Part shown: positions 38,520 to 47,530 of the stretch, in pieces
How the letters are laid out: each line of letters begins with the position of its first letter
Position numbering within the stretch: the stretch's first letter is position 1
Translations under genes and position numbers: made by a program
Origin: Chrysophaeum taylorii
Lineage: Eukaryota; Sar; Pelagophyceae; Pelagomonadales; Pelagomonadaceae
NCBI GenBank assembly: GCA_029834535.1
Contig: JAQMWT010000022.1
Location: 30,137-94,136, forward strand
Length of the DNA stretch: 64,000 nt
Reading direction: 5' to 3'
The notes under the pieces: model-generated
Seen by the model: the letters and a program-made list of their open reading frames with translations, nothing else
What the model was told of the DNA's origin: nothing
The model's database searches: none

Positions 38520-40387
38520 ATGTGGCTCGCGCTCGTGCTGGCCGGTCGCGCGTTGGCCGACGAGTGGATCACGGGCACTTATACCACGGGTACAACGACG
38601 CCAAATTATCCTCCTTGCAAGGCGCGTGACCATGTGCTTCTTTCTCTTCAGGATACTGGGATTGTTGCAAGCCGTCGTGTGCTTGGAGTGGCAAGGGGGA
38701 CGTCGATACGCCCGTGCGAAGCTGCGAGGCGGAGACGGGAAACGTGCTGAGCGACCCGAACGTCGCGAGCGTCTGCGATGGAGGTACGTCGGCGAGCTGC
38801 GCCGACAACCAACCCTTCACGATCAACGACGAGCTGACGATGGGGTTCGCTGCCGCTGCCGTTGGCGGTTCTAGCGGGCTCGCCGGCGACGAGAATTGTG
38901 GAATGTGTTACGAGCTCGTGTGGACCGACGAGGAGTTTGACTACGGTGGCGGCGCGCACCCCAACATCGTGGGGAAGCGGCACGTCGTCCAAGTTACGAA
39001 CATCGGGTTCGACGTCACGGGCTCCCACTCGTTCGACCTCCAGATCCCGAGCGCGGGCCAGGGTCTGTTCGATACCGGGTGCGAGATCCAGTTTCCCGAC
39101 TACGAGAGCGAAGACTTCGACTGCGGCAACAACTACGGCGGTTGTAACGATATTTCGGGCTGCGCCGATCTCCCAGACGACCTCCGAGCCGGCTGCGAGT
39201 GGCGATTCGACACGAGCGTGTATGGGTGGAAGACCGACAACGGCAAGTCAGACAACCCTTACGTGCGGTTTCGTCGTGTCAAATGCCCGTCCGAGCTGGT
39301 TGCCATCAGCGGCACGACGCCCGACGACGACGACGGCTACCCCGAGATCGAGTACGTCGCGAGCCTCGGCAACCCCAGCCCGGCGCCGACGCCTCGTCCT
39401 GTCTCGTCGTCCGCGACCTCGAACTTGTGTTGTTTTTATTCGGCGTCGGGCGACGCTTGCAACGACTGCGAGCCCGGCGACGGCGACACGACCGGATATT
39501 GTAGCCTGAGCGAAGAAAATTGCTATTCGTGCGGCCAAACGGCCACCTTCTGCTCGTCGACCTGCGCAGACTCGAGCGACTGGTATAAGGCATCCGAGCC
39601 CGAGAAGGGTTGCGCGTGGGTATCTTCGTTTACCGAGGCACGCTGCGTCGTCAAGGGCGACGACGGGACTTTCGCTTACGAATCGTGCCCGGTGAGCTGT
39701 TCGACCTGCCGCGCCACCTGCGAGGGGGACGACGCCGACTTCTACGTCACTGATCCGAGCAAAGACTGCACCTGGGTCGGCCATGCCAGGACAGTCCGCT
39801 GCAAGAAGGCGGGCACGACGGGCTTCGCGTATGCCCAGTGCAAGCACGCGTGCGGTCTCTGCTACTACGCGGATTGCGCCGACGACGACGACGCCTGGGT
39901 GCGCCTTCCAACCCTGGTCGTCGTCCTGACTTTAACGCCCGCAGCAAATGCCGGGGGACCCCTCCAGGAACTGCGACTGGGTCGGCGACTTCCGTCAGAA
40001 CAGATGTGTCAAGACGGGCGAGGACGGGACGTTTGCCTACGACGGCTGGTGCGCGTCGTACTGTCGCGCACCCTCTCACGCCTCCTCGCAGCCGCCACTC
40101 CTGCAAGGCTTGCGCGGCAACATTGACGGGCTCGTGCAGCGACAGCACCTCGTGGTACAAGAAAGACGACCCGGCGAAGGACTGTAGGTGCCCTCCGTCG
40201 TTTCCACCGTTCGAGAGGTTGATCCTATTAGGCGACTGGGTTGGAAAGTTGCTGCCTACGCGCTGCGTCGTGAGAGGCGAGGACACTACGTGGGCCTTCG
40301 AAGGTATTATGCATTTGTTTTGATGATGAGGATCCGTAATGGTCTCCACTCCGCGCAGCATGCCCCTTCACTTGCAATGTTTGCTAA
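38520..40387 (+). CDS. Secreted GH45 endoglucanase with one CCFY module (cluster gene F)
   Basis: Six exons: 38520-38589, 38652-39898, 39945-40048, 40092-40183, 40232-40303 and 40359-40387 (537 residues). Signal peptide MWLALVLAGRALADEW, GH45 domain with [12 protein letters not shown] (base Asp, codon 38660-38662) and SHSFDLQIPSAGQGLFDTGC (acid Asp), a short Pro linker, one intronless CCFY module, and four six-cysteine repeats ending CPFTCNVC. Predicted active endo-beta-1,4-glucanase. The GH45 half is nearly identical to gene D at DNA level, while the C-terminal repeats are closer to genes A-C ([17 protein letters not shown]), which suggests a mosaic formed by recombination inside the cluster. 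It is the last gene of the array; the opposite-strand WD40 gene follows. Confidence 0.88.
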
Positions 40388-40539
40388 ACAAAAAACGCGC
40401 GCCTCTCTGCTGGCTGAAGAGGAGGCAGGCAGGCAGGCAGGCTCTCTACCCCAGACACGATGAGTTTTGGCCGAAAAGGCCCGACGTGTGCATTACATAA
40501 CGCGATGGGTAGCAACTCATGGCTCTCGATAATCTCTCT

Positions 40540-43500
40540 CTATGGAGGGGCCGAAAACGCACCTATGCTCGTCGGTTCTGAAGGCGAAACCGCGGGTGGT
40601 GAGATACCCTCATCATCATCATCATCGTTGGGTCGAAATCCCGATGATGATGATTTGCGTCGTCGTCGGGGGTCGCCGTCTCCGGCGGCGTATCGCTCGT
40701 TGGCGCGCAGGCTCTGGCGGCGGAGGTGGCGCGGCCTGTTGATGCCGAATTTGCTGAGATTGTTCGAGAATCTTCTAGCAGCGCCGCGATAGTACTTGGG
40801 GAGTCTCATCATATTGGGTTGGTCAGTGAAGTTGGTAGCTTTCGAGGACGCGGGCGAGAGGAGGCCGCGGTGATCGTTGAGGCGTTTGCGCTGGGCAACC
40901 GCGAGGGCGATAAGCATCGCTCCAAAGTCGGCAGCGTCGAGCTCCTGGTCCTTGTCGAGAGCGAGAGCGGCGGCGAGCTTGTCGGCGTCGCTCTCCTGGA
41001 GCGAGCCGGCAACGAGAAAGCGCGGCGCGGCATTGAGGAGCGCGGGGACGTCGCGGAGCGTGACTGTTCCGTCGCGACAAGCGTCGAAGACCATGCCGAT
41101 CTCGGTGCTGATCTCGGTGGGGAGAGAGAGGCGGGAAGGATGGTGAACGAAGCTCGCGAAGGCGTCGCGAACGCGTCCGAGCATGTCGAGGACGCCAATT
41201 GTCGCGATGGCGCGGCTGCGCTCATTGCGCGATGCGTGCGGCAGCACCGTCTCCAGGAACGTGTCGAAGCTGCAGGTCGAGGCCTTGGGGACGGCGGCCA
41301 GGAGCGTCTCGAGGATCGCTTTGACCTGGGGTGCCGTCTCGGTGCGCACTTTCGAGCGCATCACGCCCATGTCGATCTCGCCGACGTCCTCGACGTCGAA
41401 TTCGCGGAAGAAGTCCCGACACGCGAGAACCGAATGGACATCGTACGGCCCGAAGCGACCGTATTTCCGTACGAACTCGGTCGGGATGCGCTCGTTCTCC
41501 TCGATTAGGCAAACTTTCTTTTTGGAGATTGTTATGACCGTATTCTTCTTCTTCTTCTTCTTCTTCTTGTTTTTGTCAGGCCGTGCCTTTTTGCTGTTGG
41601 TGGAGCGCGCGTCGTCGTCCGTGAGGAGGGCCTCAAAGCGTTGTCGCACGACCGCAGCCTTGGCGAGCGCCGCCTCGAGCTCCCGTCGGTCCCCCGAGAA
41701 AGCCGGGGTCGAGCACAGAGATGTGTTTTCTTCTTCAACGCTTCCCGTTTCCTCGAAGCTTCCGACCTGCATGCCGTTCGGCAGCGTGTCCGGCGCCGGC
41801 GTGGCGAAGCGCGCACCGTCAGCAGCAGCAGCAGCAGAGAGGGTGCCGCGGCTCCTTCGCCTCGCCAGTGCCGACGGGGGTTGATTGCGCGCGTTCGTGC
41901 TGCGGATAATTGCGGTCAGCAGGTCCTGGGAGCGCAGGTGATAGCACAGCCGCGATGACAGTACGCGTGCGACCTCCGTGGCGTGGTTCTCGTATTCGGG
42001 CTCGGGTGGATCGTCGTCCGGCGTCTCGGGCGCCGTCCTTGGTCGTTGTTGTTGCCAGGAGGAGTGGTCTTTGACGCGCTCGACGCACGCTTGGCGCAGG
42101 GTGGTCCCATTGCTCGTCGATTTTCGGAAGAGGGGAATACCCTCGTGGTCGCAGAAGGATTTGGTGCGCGCCGGAGGAGAAGTCGAGGCCGCAGCCTCGG
42201 CCTCCGCGGCGCGGGCGCACGACTCGGAAAACGGCGCGTCCATCGCGCGGTGGAGCGTGCGGAGGAGCCGGTGCTGCGGAGCTTGGACGTCAAATCTCGT
42301 GGGATTTTCGTCGCCAAAGATGCAGGCGACTGGGGCGAGTTGGAGGTCCCAGAGTCGAATCGAGGCCGTCTTGGCGACGGTGATCAGGAAGTCGCGAGCA
42401 GAAACCCTCGCGAGCTCGATCGCGGCGACGACGTCCTCGTGGCAGCGTCGAGTCAAAGCTGGCTCCACCACCCGCTGGACCTCGCCGAGGTCGAAATTCG
42501 GATGGTTCCTGCGGAGAGCCAAGAACACGGACCGCAGTCCTCCCCATCTTAGCCTTTTTCCGGAAGAGAGCGTCTCGACGTAGTCCGCCGCGTTGAAGGT
42601 CGCCCGCGACGCGTGGAAAAGCTCCCGGTGCTCGGCGAGCCGCCTTTGCAGTGCCTTGCCGCGAGCCCCGCCTCGCACGCTGTCGTGTGGACTTCGCCAC
42701 ACCTGCTCGAGCCTCAGATTATTCTTCTCTGTTGTTGGCTCCTCGAACGGCGACGGGCGTCGCCCGTCGTCGTCCAGTCGCCACATCCTCACGACGCCCG
42801 CCTCGTCGCCGGCGTAGAGCGCGGAGGCCTTCCGCCAGGAAGAAGAAGAAGAATAAGCAGCAGCAGCCATGGAAACGACGACGCTGATTTTGTATGCTGG
42901 GGCAATGAGCCGAACCACGGGAGGAGCCGCCGCCGCCGCCGCCGCCAAGTCCGTCGCGACGGGGAAGACGGTGACGGCGCCCGAAGTCTCGGCGACGACG
43001 AGCGCCGGACGCGGCTCGAGAAACGCGAGCGCCAACGGTTCGCTGTGAATGGCCTCGGCGCTCCAGAGGGCATCGAGTCGGAACGAACAAAAGGCCCAAA
43101 GTCGGACAGAGGAGTCTTGCGACGCGGTGGCCACGTACCGCCGAGGGTAAACGGCAACGCTCGTGATCGCTTGTTCGTGCGCTTTGTAGACAGCGCGAAG
43201 CCGTGTGCGGTCGTTGGCGGCCGACTCGGCAATGCGATCGTCGTTGGCCGACGAGACGCACCCATCGTGCGCCGCGAGAACGTCGGCACCCACGGAGAGG
43301 ACGACGTCGTCGACGAGCTCGAGGTGGACGACGCGCGCGTCGTGCGACGCGTAGCGTGCGACCTGAATTCCCAAGCCGATCGAGTAGGCCGCGACGCCGC
43401 CCGTCGCGTCGCCGACGTAGAGCCGTCTCATGCGCGGACAGCACGCCGCCGCCGTGATCTCTGTCGCGTCCGCGAGCGCGAGGCCGACGTCGATGCCGGG

Positions 43501-45162
43501 CCCGGCAATGTTCCACTGGTGTGGCAGCTTGAGCTGGCCGAGGTTGATGGCGTCGACGAGCGTCGCGCGCCGAGATTCGACGACGCAAAATTGCGCGGTC
43601 CACTCCGAGGCCGCAACTTTCACGCGCACGTGCGCGCACAGCGGATTCGTCTCGTCGTCGGAGTCTCGTCGAAGAGGATTCGTGCTCTCCTCGGAGACGG
43701 CCTCCAGCAGGTAGGCGCGATGACGCGTCGCGGCGACGAGGCATCTGCCGTCGCCCCAAGCCGCGACTAAGAAGCGCGGCTTGGCGACGACGTCGATGCT
43801 GGTTCGGATACTGAACGTCGTCGCGCACGACGCGCGGAGACCGACGTTGTCGTAGCCGCATCTGCTCTTGTCCAGGTCCCAGAGCCGCATCACTCCGTCG
43901 GCGTCCAAGGTAACGACCGTGTCGAGCCAGTCGTCCGACGACGACGGAGATGATGTCGCGGCGGCGGCGGCGGCGGAACGCGCGCGGAGTGGAACGCGGA
44001 CGGCGGCGAGTGCCACGAGAGGCGCGGCGTGGGCGACCAAGCGCATCTGCAAACTCAGGTAGCCGCTGATGTCGGGGTCCCAGCACATGGCCTCGTTCTC
44101 GAAAGAGGCCGACACGAGGAGGCCGAGCGACGGGACAAAAGCGAGGCTGTGGACGGCGTGCTTGTGTATCCCGGCGCCAAAGACCCGACTCGGCTCGAGC
44201 AGCCCCGTCCCGAGTTCCGAGATGACGATGGTTCCGTCGAAGCCGCCGGTCGCAAGCCGGTTAATCTTCGGGATGACGAGCGCCGTCAGAATTCCCGAGG
44301 CGTGCAGCTCGGCGGTCGACGCGAGGCGCCGCGTCGCAACGCACCACGCGCGGACCGCGCCAGAGTCGGGCCCGTACGCCATCACCCTGTCGCAGCATGC
44401 CGCGTAGCACAGGCCTCGGATGGTCTCGCGCGAGGCGAGGCTCGTCTCCTCGTCGCCGACCTCCATATCGACGCGATAGAGTTGCTTGATTTGGCGGTCG
44501 GGCTTGACGTCCCAGAGCGTGACGAGGTTGCTCGCGTGCGCGACGGCGAGGCGACCGTGGCGCGACACGTAGACGACCGCCGTTACCCTCCCTTCGGGGA
44601 GGATATCCTTATCCTCGTCGAAGGCCCATCGCACCGCGACTCCGGGTTTGCGGCACACCGTGAGCCGCGGCGCGTCCTCCTCGACGATCACGAGCGCGTC
44701 GAGGTCCGCCGCGAACGCGAGATCCCGAACGCGAAAGGTGCGGCACATGTCCTCGGTCAGGTCGGGGCGCTGGTTGTACCCGAGCAATTTGAGGAGATCG
44801 TCGCGCTGGACGTGTTGCTTGGACGCCGCTATCCGCACCATGTATGTCGAAAACTGGTCCCATCTCACGCAACCCGTGTCGTCGAGGTCCATCTCGTCGT
44901 AGAGCTGGTGAATGTCGTAGAGGTGTCCCTGGTCGAGGCGTTGGTGCTCGGCGAGGATGGACCGCACGCCCTTGACAAAGGCCTCGCGGCTCAGGCCGCC
45001 GTTGCCGAAGAGGTCGTGGAAGGCGTCCATTTTCGCCTCGTCGAGGCCGTGGAGCAAAATGCCCCGAGCTCTCGCGGCCGAGCTCCTTGGGTTGAGGAGC
45101 TCGGGCCGCAGCCAGACCGCCTTCTTCGCCGCCTTGCGGAGCCGATCCTTGATCGTGCCCAT
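40540..45162 (-). CDS. Large WD40-repeat protein with EF-hands (WDR49/WDR64/EFCAB8-like)
   Basis: A single exon of 1540 residues. The N-terminus (MGTIKDRLRK) leads into EF-hand-like helices, with a loop DLDDTGCVRWDQF at about residue 95. Many WD40 blades follow, for example LVTLWDVK, VRAWCVA, AMCWDPD, MRLWDLD, VRLWAFC, VRMWRLD and SIRLWDLQ. The final part has further EF-hand-like loops (FDVEDVGEIDMG, ALDKDQELDAADF) and a disordered basic end. The combination of EF-hands and a long WD40 array matches the WDR49/WDR64/EFCAB8 family, animal members of which are linked to cilia and testis. A role in the flagellum is plausible and fits the CIMIP2-like gene at 3 kb. An uninterrupted 4.6 kb frame in a genome full of tiny introns is notable. 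Confidence 0.8.
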   Translation of the reverse strand: MGTIKDRLRKAAKKAVWLRPELLNPRSSAARARGILLHGLDEAKMDAFHDLFGNGGLSREAFVKGVRSILAEHQRLDQGHLYDIHQLYDEMDLDDTGCVRWDQFSTYMVRIAASKQHVQRDDLLKLLGYNQRPDLTEDMCRTFRVRDLAFAADLDALVIVEEDAPRLTVCRKPGVAVRWAFDEDKDILPEGRVTAVVYVSRHGRLAVAHASNLVTLWDVKPDRQIKQLYRVDMEVGDEETSLASRETIRGLCYAACCDRVMAYGPDSGAVRAWCVATRRLASTAELHASGILTALVIPKINRLATGGFDGTIVISELGTGLLEPSRVFGAGIHKHAVHSLAFVPSLGLLVSASFENEAMCWDPDISGYLSLQMRLVAHAAPLVALAAVRVPLRARSAAAAAATSSPSSSDDWLDTVVTLDADGVMRLWDLDKSRCGYDNVGLRASCATTFSIRTSIDVVAKPRFLVAAWGDGRCLVAATRHRAYLLEAVSEESTNPLRRDSDDETNPLCAHVRVKVAASEWTAQFCVVESRRATLVDAINLGQLKLPHQWNIAGPGIDVGLALADATEITAAACCPRMRRLYVGDATGGVAAYSIGLGIQVARYASHDARVVHLELVDDVVLSVGADVLAAHDGCVSSANDDRIAESAANDRTRLRAVYKAHEQAITSVAVYPRRYVATASQDSSVRLWAFCSFRLDALWSAEAIHSEPLALAFLEPRPALVVAETSGAVTVFPVATDLAAAAAAAPPVVRLIAPAYKISVVVSMAAAAYSSSSSWRKASALYAGDEAGVVRMWRLDDDGRRPSPFEEPTTEKNNLRLEQVWRSPHDSVRGGARGKALQRRLAEHRELFHASRATFNAADYVETLSSGKRLRWGGLRSVFLALRRNHPNFDLGEVQRVVEPALTRRCHEDVVAAIELARVSARDFLITVAKTASIRLWDLQLAPVACIFGDENPTRFDVQAPQHRLLRTLHRAMDAPFSESCARAAEAEAAASTSPPARTKSFCDHEGIPLFRKSTSNGTTLRQACVERVKDHSSWQQQRPRTAPETPDDDPPEPEYENHATEVARVLSSRLCYHLRSQDLLTAIIRSTNARNQPPSALARRRSRGTLSAAAAADGARFATPAPDTLPNGMQVGSFEETGSVEEENTSLCSTPAFSGDRRELEAALAKAAVVRQRFEALLTDDDARSTNSKKARPDKNKKKKKKKKNTVITISKKKVCLIEENERIPTEFVRKYGRFGPYDVHSVLACRDFFREFDVEDVGEIDMGVMRSKVRTETAPQVKAILETLLAAVPKASTCSFDTFLETVLPHASRNERSRAIATIGVLDMLGRVRDAFASFVHHPSRLSLPTEISTEIGMVFDACRDGTVTLRDVPALLNAAPRFLVAGSLQESDADKLAAALALDKDQELDAADFGAMLIALAVAQRKRLNDHRGLLSPASSKATNFTDQPNMMRLPKYYRGAARRFSNNLSKFGINRPRHLRRQSLRANERYAAGDGDPRRRRKSSSSGFRPNDDDDDEGISPPAVSPSEPTSIGAFSAPP

Positions 45163-45349
45163 CGCGGACGAACGACGACGTATCCTAAAAATATCTCATT
45201 TCTAAAGTCCGAGCCACGTCAGAGAGATGCTGGAGGGTTGACCCACACCAAAGAAGGCTTGTTGAAGCAAGAAAGAACGCGTTTGAAAGGAAGAAGAAAC
45301 GAGCCAAGACAGGTTGGTCCCCGCAGCACCACCACCAGCAGCAGCAGCA

Positions 45350-45802
45350 ATGGGTATCGCCGCGAGTACGGCCTCCGCGCGGAAGAAGAAGCTTCTCATC
45401 GGGAAGCGAATGCACAAGGTGGACATGGTGTCGTTAGTCGTTGGGGTAGTCTCTGACGCGGAGCTCTATGAGGATTCGCTGGACTCGACGCCCAAGAGCG
45501 CCCAAGAGCGGCGGACCTACTCGAGGTACTGTCCGATCTGCTTCAAGTACTACCGTGCGACCCTCGAGTCGACGTGTTGCGGCCACTACTGTTGCGCGCG
45601 GTGCGCGGTCGAGTTCGTGTCTAAGTTCGCCGACGGGAACCGCCCGATCGATCAGCTCCGGTGCCCGAGCTGCAACGTCCCGAACCTCCGCCTTGCTCCC
45701 GTCGACTTGGATTCGCCGCCGCGGAGCTACGAGGACGACCTTCCTTCCGACACCGGCAAACGACGCGAGGACGACCTCCCTCGCGCCGTGCCGGTCTACT
45801 AA
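45350..45802 (+). CDS. RING finger protein with N-myristoylation signal
   Basis: A 150-residue protein starting MGIAASTASARKKK. Gly2 with Ser6 and a following basic cluster is a textbook N-myristoylation plus polybasic membrane anchor. The RING is at about residues 60-110: YCPICFKYY (C-x2-C), TCCGHYCCARC (C..H.C..C) and LRCPSCN (C-x2-C). The CPICF.YY and CC spacing recalls Sip5-type RINGs. Such proteins are usually E3 ubiquitin ligases; the acidic tail (YEDDLPSDTGKRREDD) has no known motif. The start codon is 187 bp from that of the divergent WD40 gene. Substrate unknown. Confidence 0.75.
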   Translation: MGIAASTASARKKKLLIGKRMHKVDMVSLVVGVVSDAELYEDSLDSTPKSAQERRTYSRYCPICFKYYRATLESTCCGHYCCARCAVEFVSKFADGNRPIDQLRCPSCNVPNLRLAPVDLDSPPRSYEDDLPSDTGKRREDDLPRAVPVY

Positions 45803-46066
45803 GCGATTGATTGAGGAAGGAATGGTGGTGGTGGTGAAGAGTGATTCTTCTTGTTGTTGTTATTACTATAAACCCGAGGATGGCATTTACCGACGACGAC
45901 GACCGTGATGACGACCGTGATGCTCGATCGTGCGGTGTTTTGTACGGTACAACCTGATGACGAAAATGGTGTTGGCGCGTGGTTTGGGCGAAGAGACGGG
46001 CCGCGAGGCGATCGAGGACGCCCGTCCGGATGACGCCCGCCCAGATGACGCGGAACGGCGCGGTGC

Positions 46067-47130
46067 GTGCTGATGGTGCTGCTCGTGGTCTTGTGCGCGA
46101 GCGCGGTGATCCATTATTGCTATTTTTGCGCGCGTCGGATGTGGTCGGGACCGCGAAGACGCGGGACGTGCGCGGCGACACGCGGCAGGTGCAGTCGTCG
46201 TCGGTGGAGCGAGAAGTGCGGTGCGTGCGCGGGCGCGCAACGGGCGTTTCGGTCGTCGAGTGCTACGAAGAGACGCTCGACGAGACGTTGTGGTCGCTGC
46301 GGTGCCGCGCGCGGCTCCATCTCGCGGGCCGCGGGTTCCCGAGTCACGTCGACGGGAAGGCGGAGTGCGCGCGGAGCCTTCCGTCGCTGGCGTCGACGTT
46401 CGGGGTGCTTTGTGGATGTGGTGTTCGTCAACGCGCGCCACACGACCGCGCTGGCGCAAACCCTTCGCGTCGCGAAGGTCCCGATTTCGATCGGCTGGCG
46501 GCGCTTAGACGGCGGGGCTCGGTGCCACGTTTTACCGGAGCGCCGTCGTCGACCGCGTGACGCGCTCCTGGCCCCTGTGGGCGTCGTGCTGAGAGATGAA
46601 GGTAACAAGTATCGCGGCGGCCCGCGCGCGCGCCGGCGTACGCGCTCGTCGACCCACAGGACGCGGACGCCGTCGCATCGGCCCGAGAATCTTCGACAAC
46701 CTCTCGCCCTTCGTCGAGACGGCGGCGACCGACGACGACCTTGTTGACGCGTACCTCGGAGACGAAGAGGGACGTCCCCGCGGCGAAATCAAAACCCTCG
46801 ATCTCCGCGAGGGCAAGCGACCGCGCGTCGAGGAGGAAGAGGAGGTCGGCTCGAGCTTCGACGTCGTCGCGCGACGAGTCCCCGGCCTACGCCGGACCCG
46901 TCGCCGCGGGCGCCCTCCCGCCGGCCAACGCCCCTCGACTCGCGCAAGATCCCCTGGCCAAGGTCGAGCGCCTCGTCGGGTCGACGCGCTCGCAAACGTC
47001 GACCCCCGACAACCTCGACCTTCTTTCCCGCTGCGACAAACAACCGCCGGGCCGACCAGGCGCGCAACGCCAAGTGGCGCGACAAAGGCACCCTCTACCT
47101 TCTCGGCCATCACCGCCACCTAATTTTTAG
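46067..47130 (+). CDS. Unresolved multi-frame gene: several tiny introns or frameshifts
   Basis: Convincing coding sequence runs through all three frames. A leader MVLLVVLCASA could be a signal peptide, with a possible intron GTGATC...GGCAG (about 46107-46187) leading to VQSSSVEREVRCVRG and VVECYEETLDETLWSLRC. After a frame change near 46330-46410 come FVNARHTTALAQTLRVAK and VPISIGWRRLDGG. A GT-AG intron 46602-46659 then cleanly joins LRDEG to IGPRIFDNLSPFVETAATDD. Two more frame changes, near 46873 and 47040, are unexplained. I do not recognise the protein. Either more small introns exist or the gene is decaying. Its 3' end meets the convergent bL32m gene. Confidence 0.4.
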
Positions 47131-47467
47131 CTTTAGTTTCGGCGGTCTTTTGGGCCATGGCCTCGAGGCAGCAGGGCCACAGCCGGAGGTGGAGTTTGGG
47201 TTTTCCGCACAATTCGCACACATCAAAGTGGACAATAGGTCTGAGGCCCATCGTCGACGTCCGCTTGCGCTTGCGGGACCGCGACACGCGCTTCTTGGGG
47301 GCTGCGAGCCAGAAAGCGTGCTCCTCTTCCGCAACGAGCCCGCCGCCGCCAATATCCACCACCGTCAAAGCCGCCGCCGGCGGCGCGAGCCTCGACTCGA
47401 GGAGTCCTACCCGCACATCGCGGACAAAGGCTTGGACGCTTTGACCGAGGAGGCGAAGTGCCATCAT
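47120..47467 (-). CDS. MRPL32: Mitochondrial ribosomal protein bL32m
   Basis: A 115-residue protein. After a leader of about 48 residues rich in Arg and hydrophobics (MMALRLLGQSVQAFVRDVRV), which fits a mitochondrial presequence, the core reads WLAAPKKRVSRSRKRKRTST followed by MGLRPIVHFDVCELCGKPKLHLRL. The PKKR.SRSRKR segment and the C-x2-C zinc half-site are the hallmark of bL32. The second cysteine pair is atypical: WPCC instead of C-x2-C, so one ligand seems displaced. The protein belongs to the large mitoribosomal subunit. Its start is 63 bp from the divergent aldolase ATG. Confidence 0.85.
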   Translation of the reverse strand: MMALRLLGQSVQAFVRDVRVGLLESRLAPPAAALTVVDIGGGGLVAEEEHAFWLAAPKKRVSRSRKRKRTSTMGLRPIVHFDVCELCGKPKLHLRLWPCCLEAMAQKTAETKAKN

Positions 47468-47530
47468 AAATAATAACCACAGGGTTTTAGTATCATTGTA
47501 TTAGATCCGTGGCGTCAAGTAGGACGCAGG

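Noticed and set aside
42719-44086. 455-codon minus-strand frame inside the WD40 gene
   Set aside because: Same strand, different frame, Arg-rich; the WD40 frame has clear repeats and a single long frame.
46596-47123. Independent 175-residue protein starting at MKVTSIAAARA
   Set aside because: The first ~20 codons coincide with the predicted 58-nt intron 46602-46659, so this is more likely an internal exon of the gene starting near 46067.
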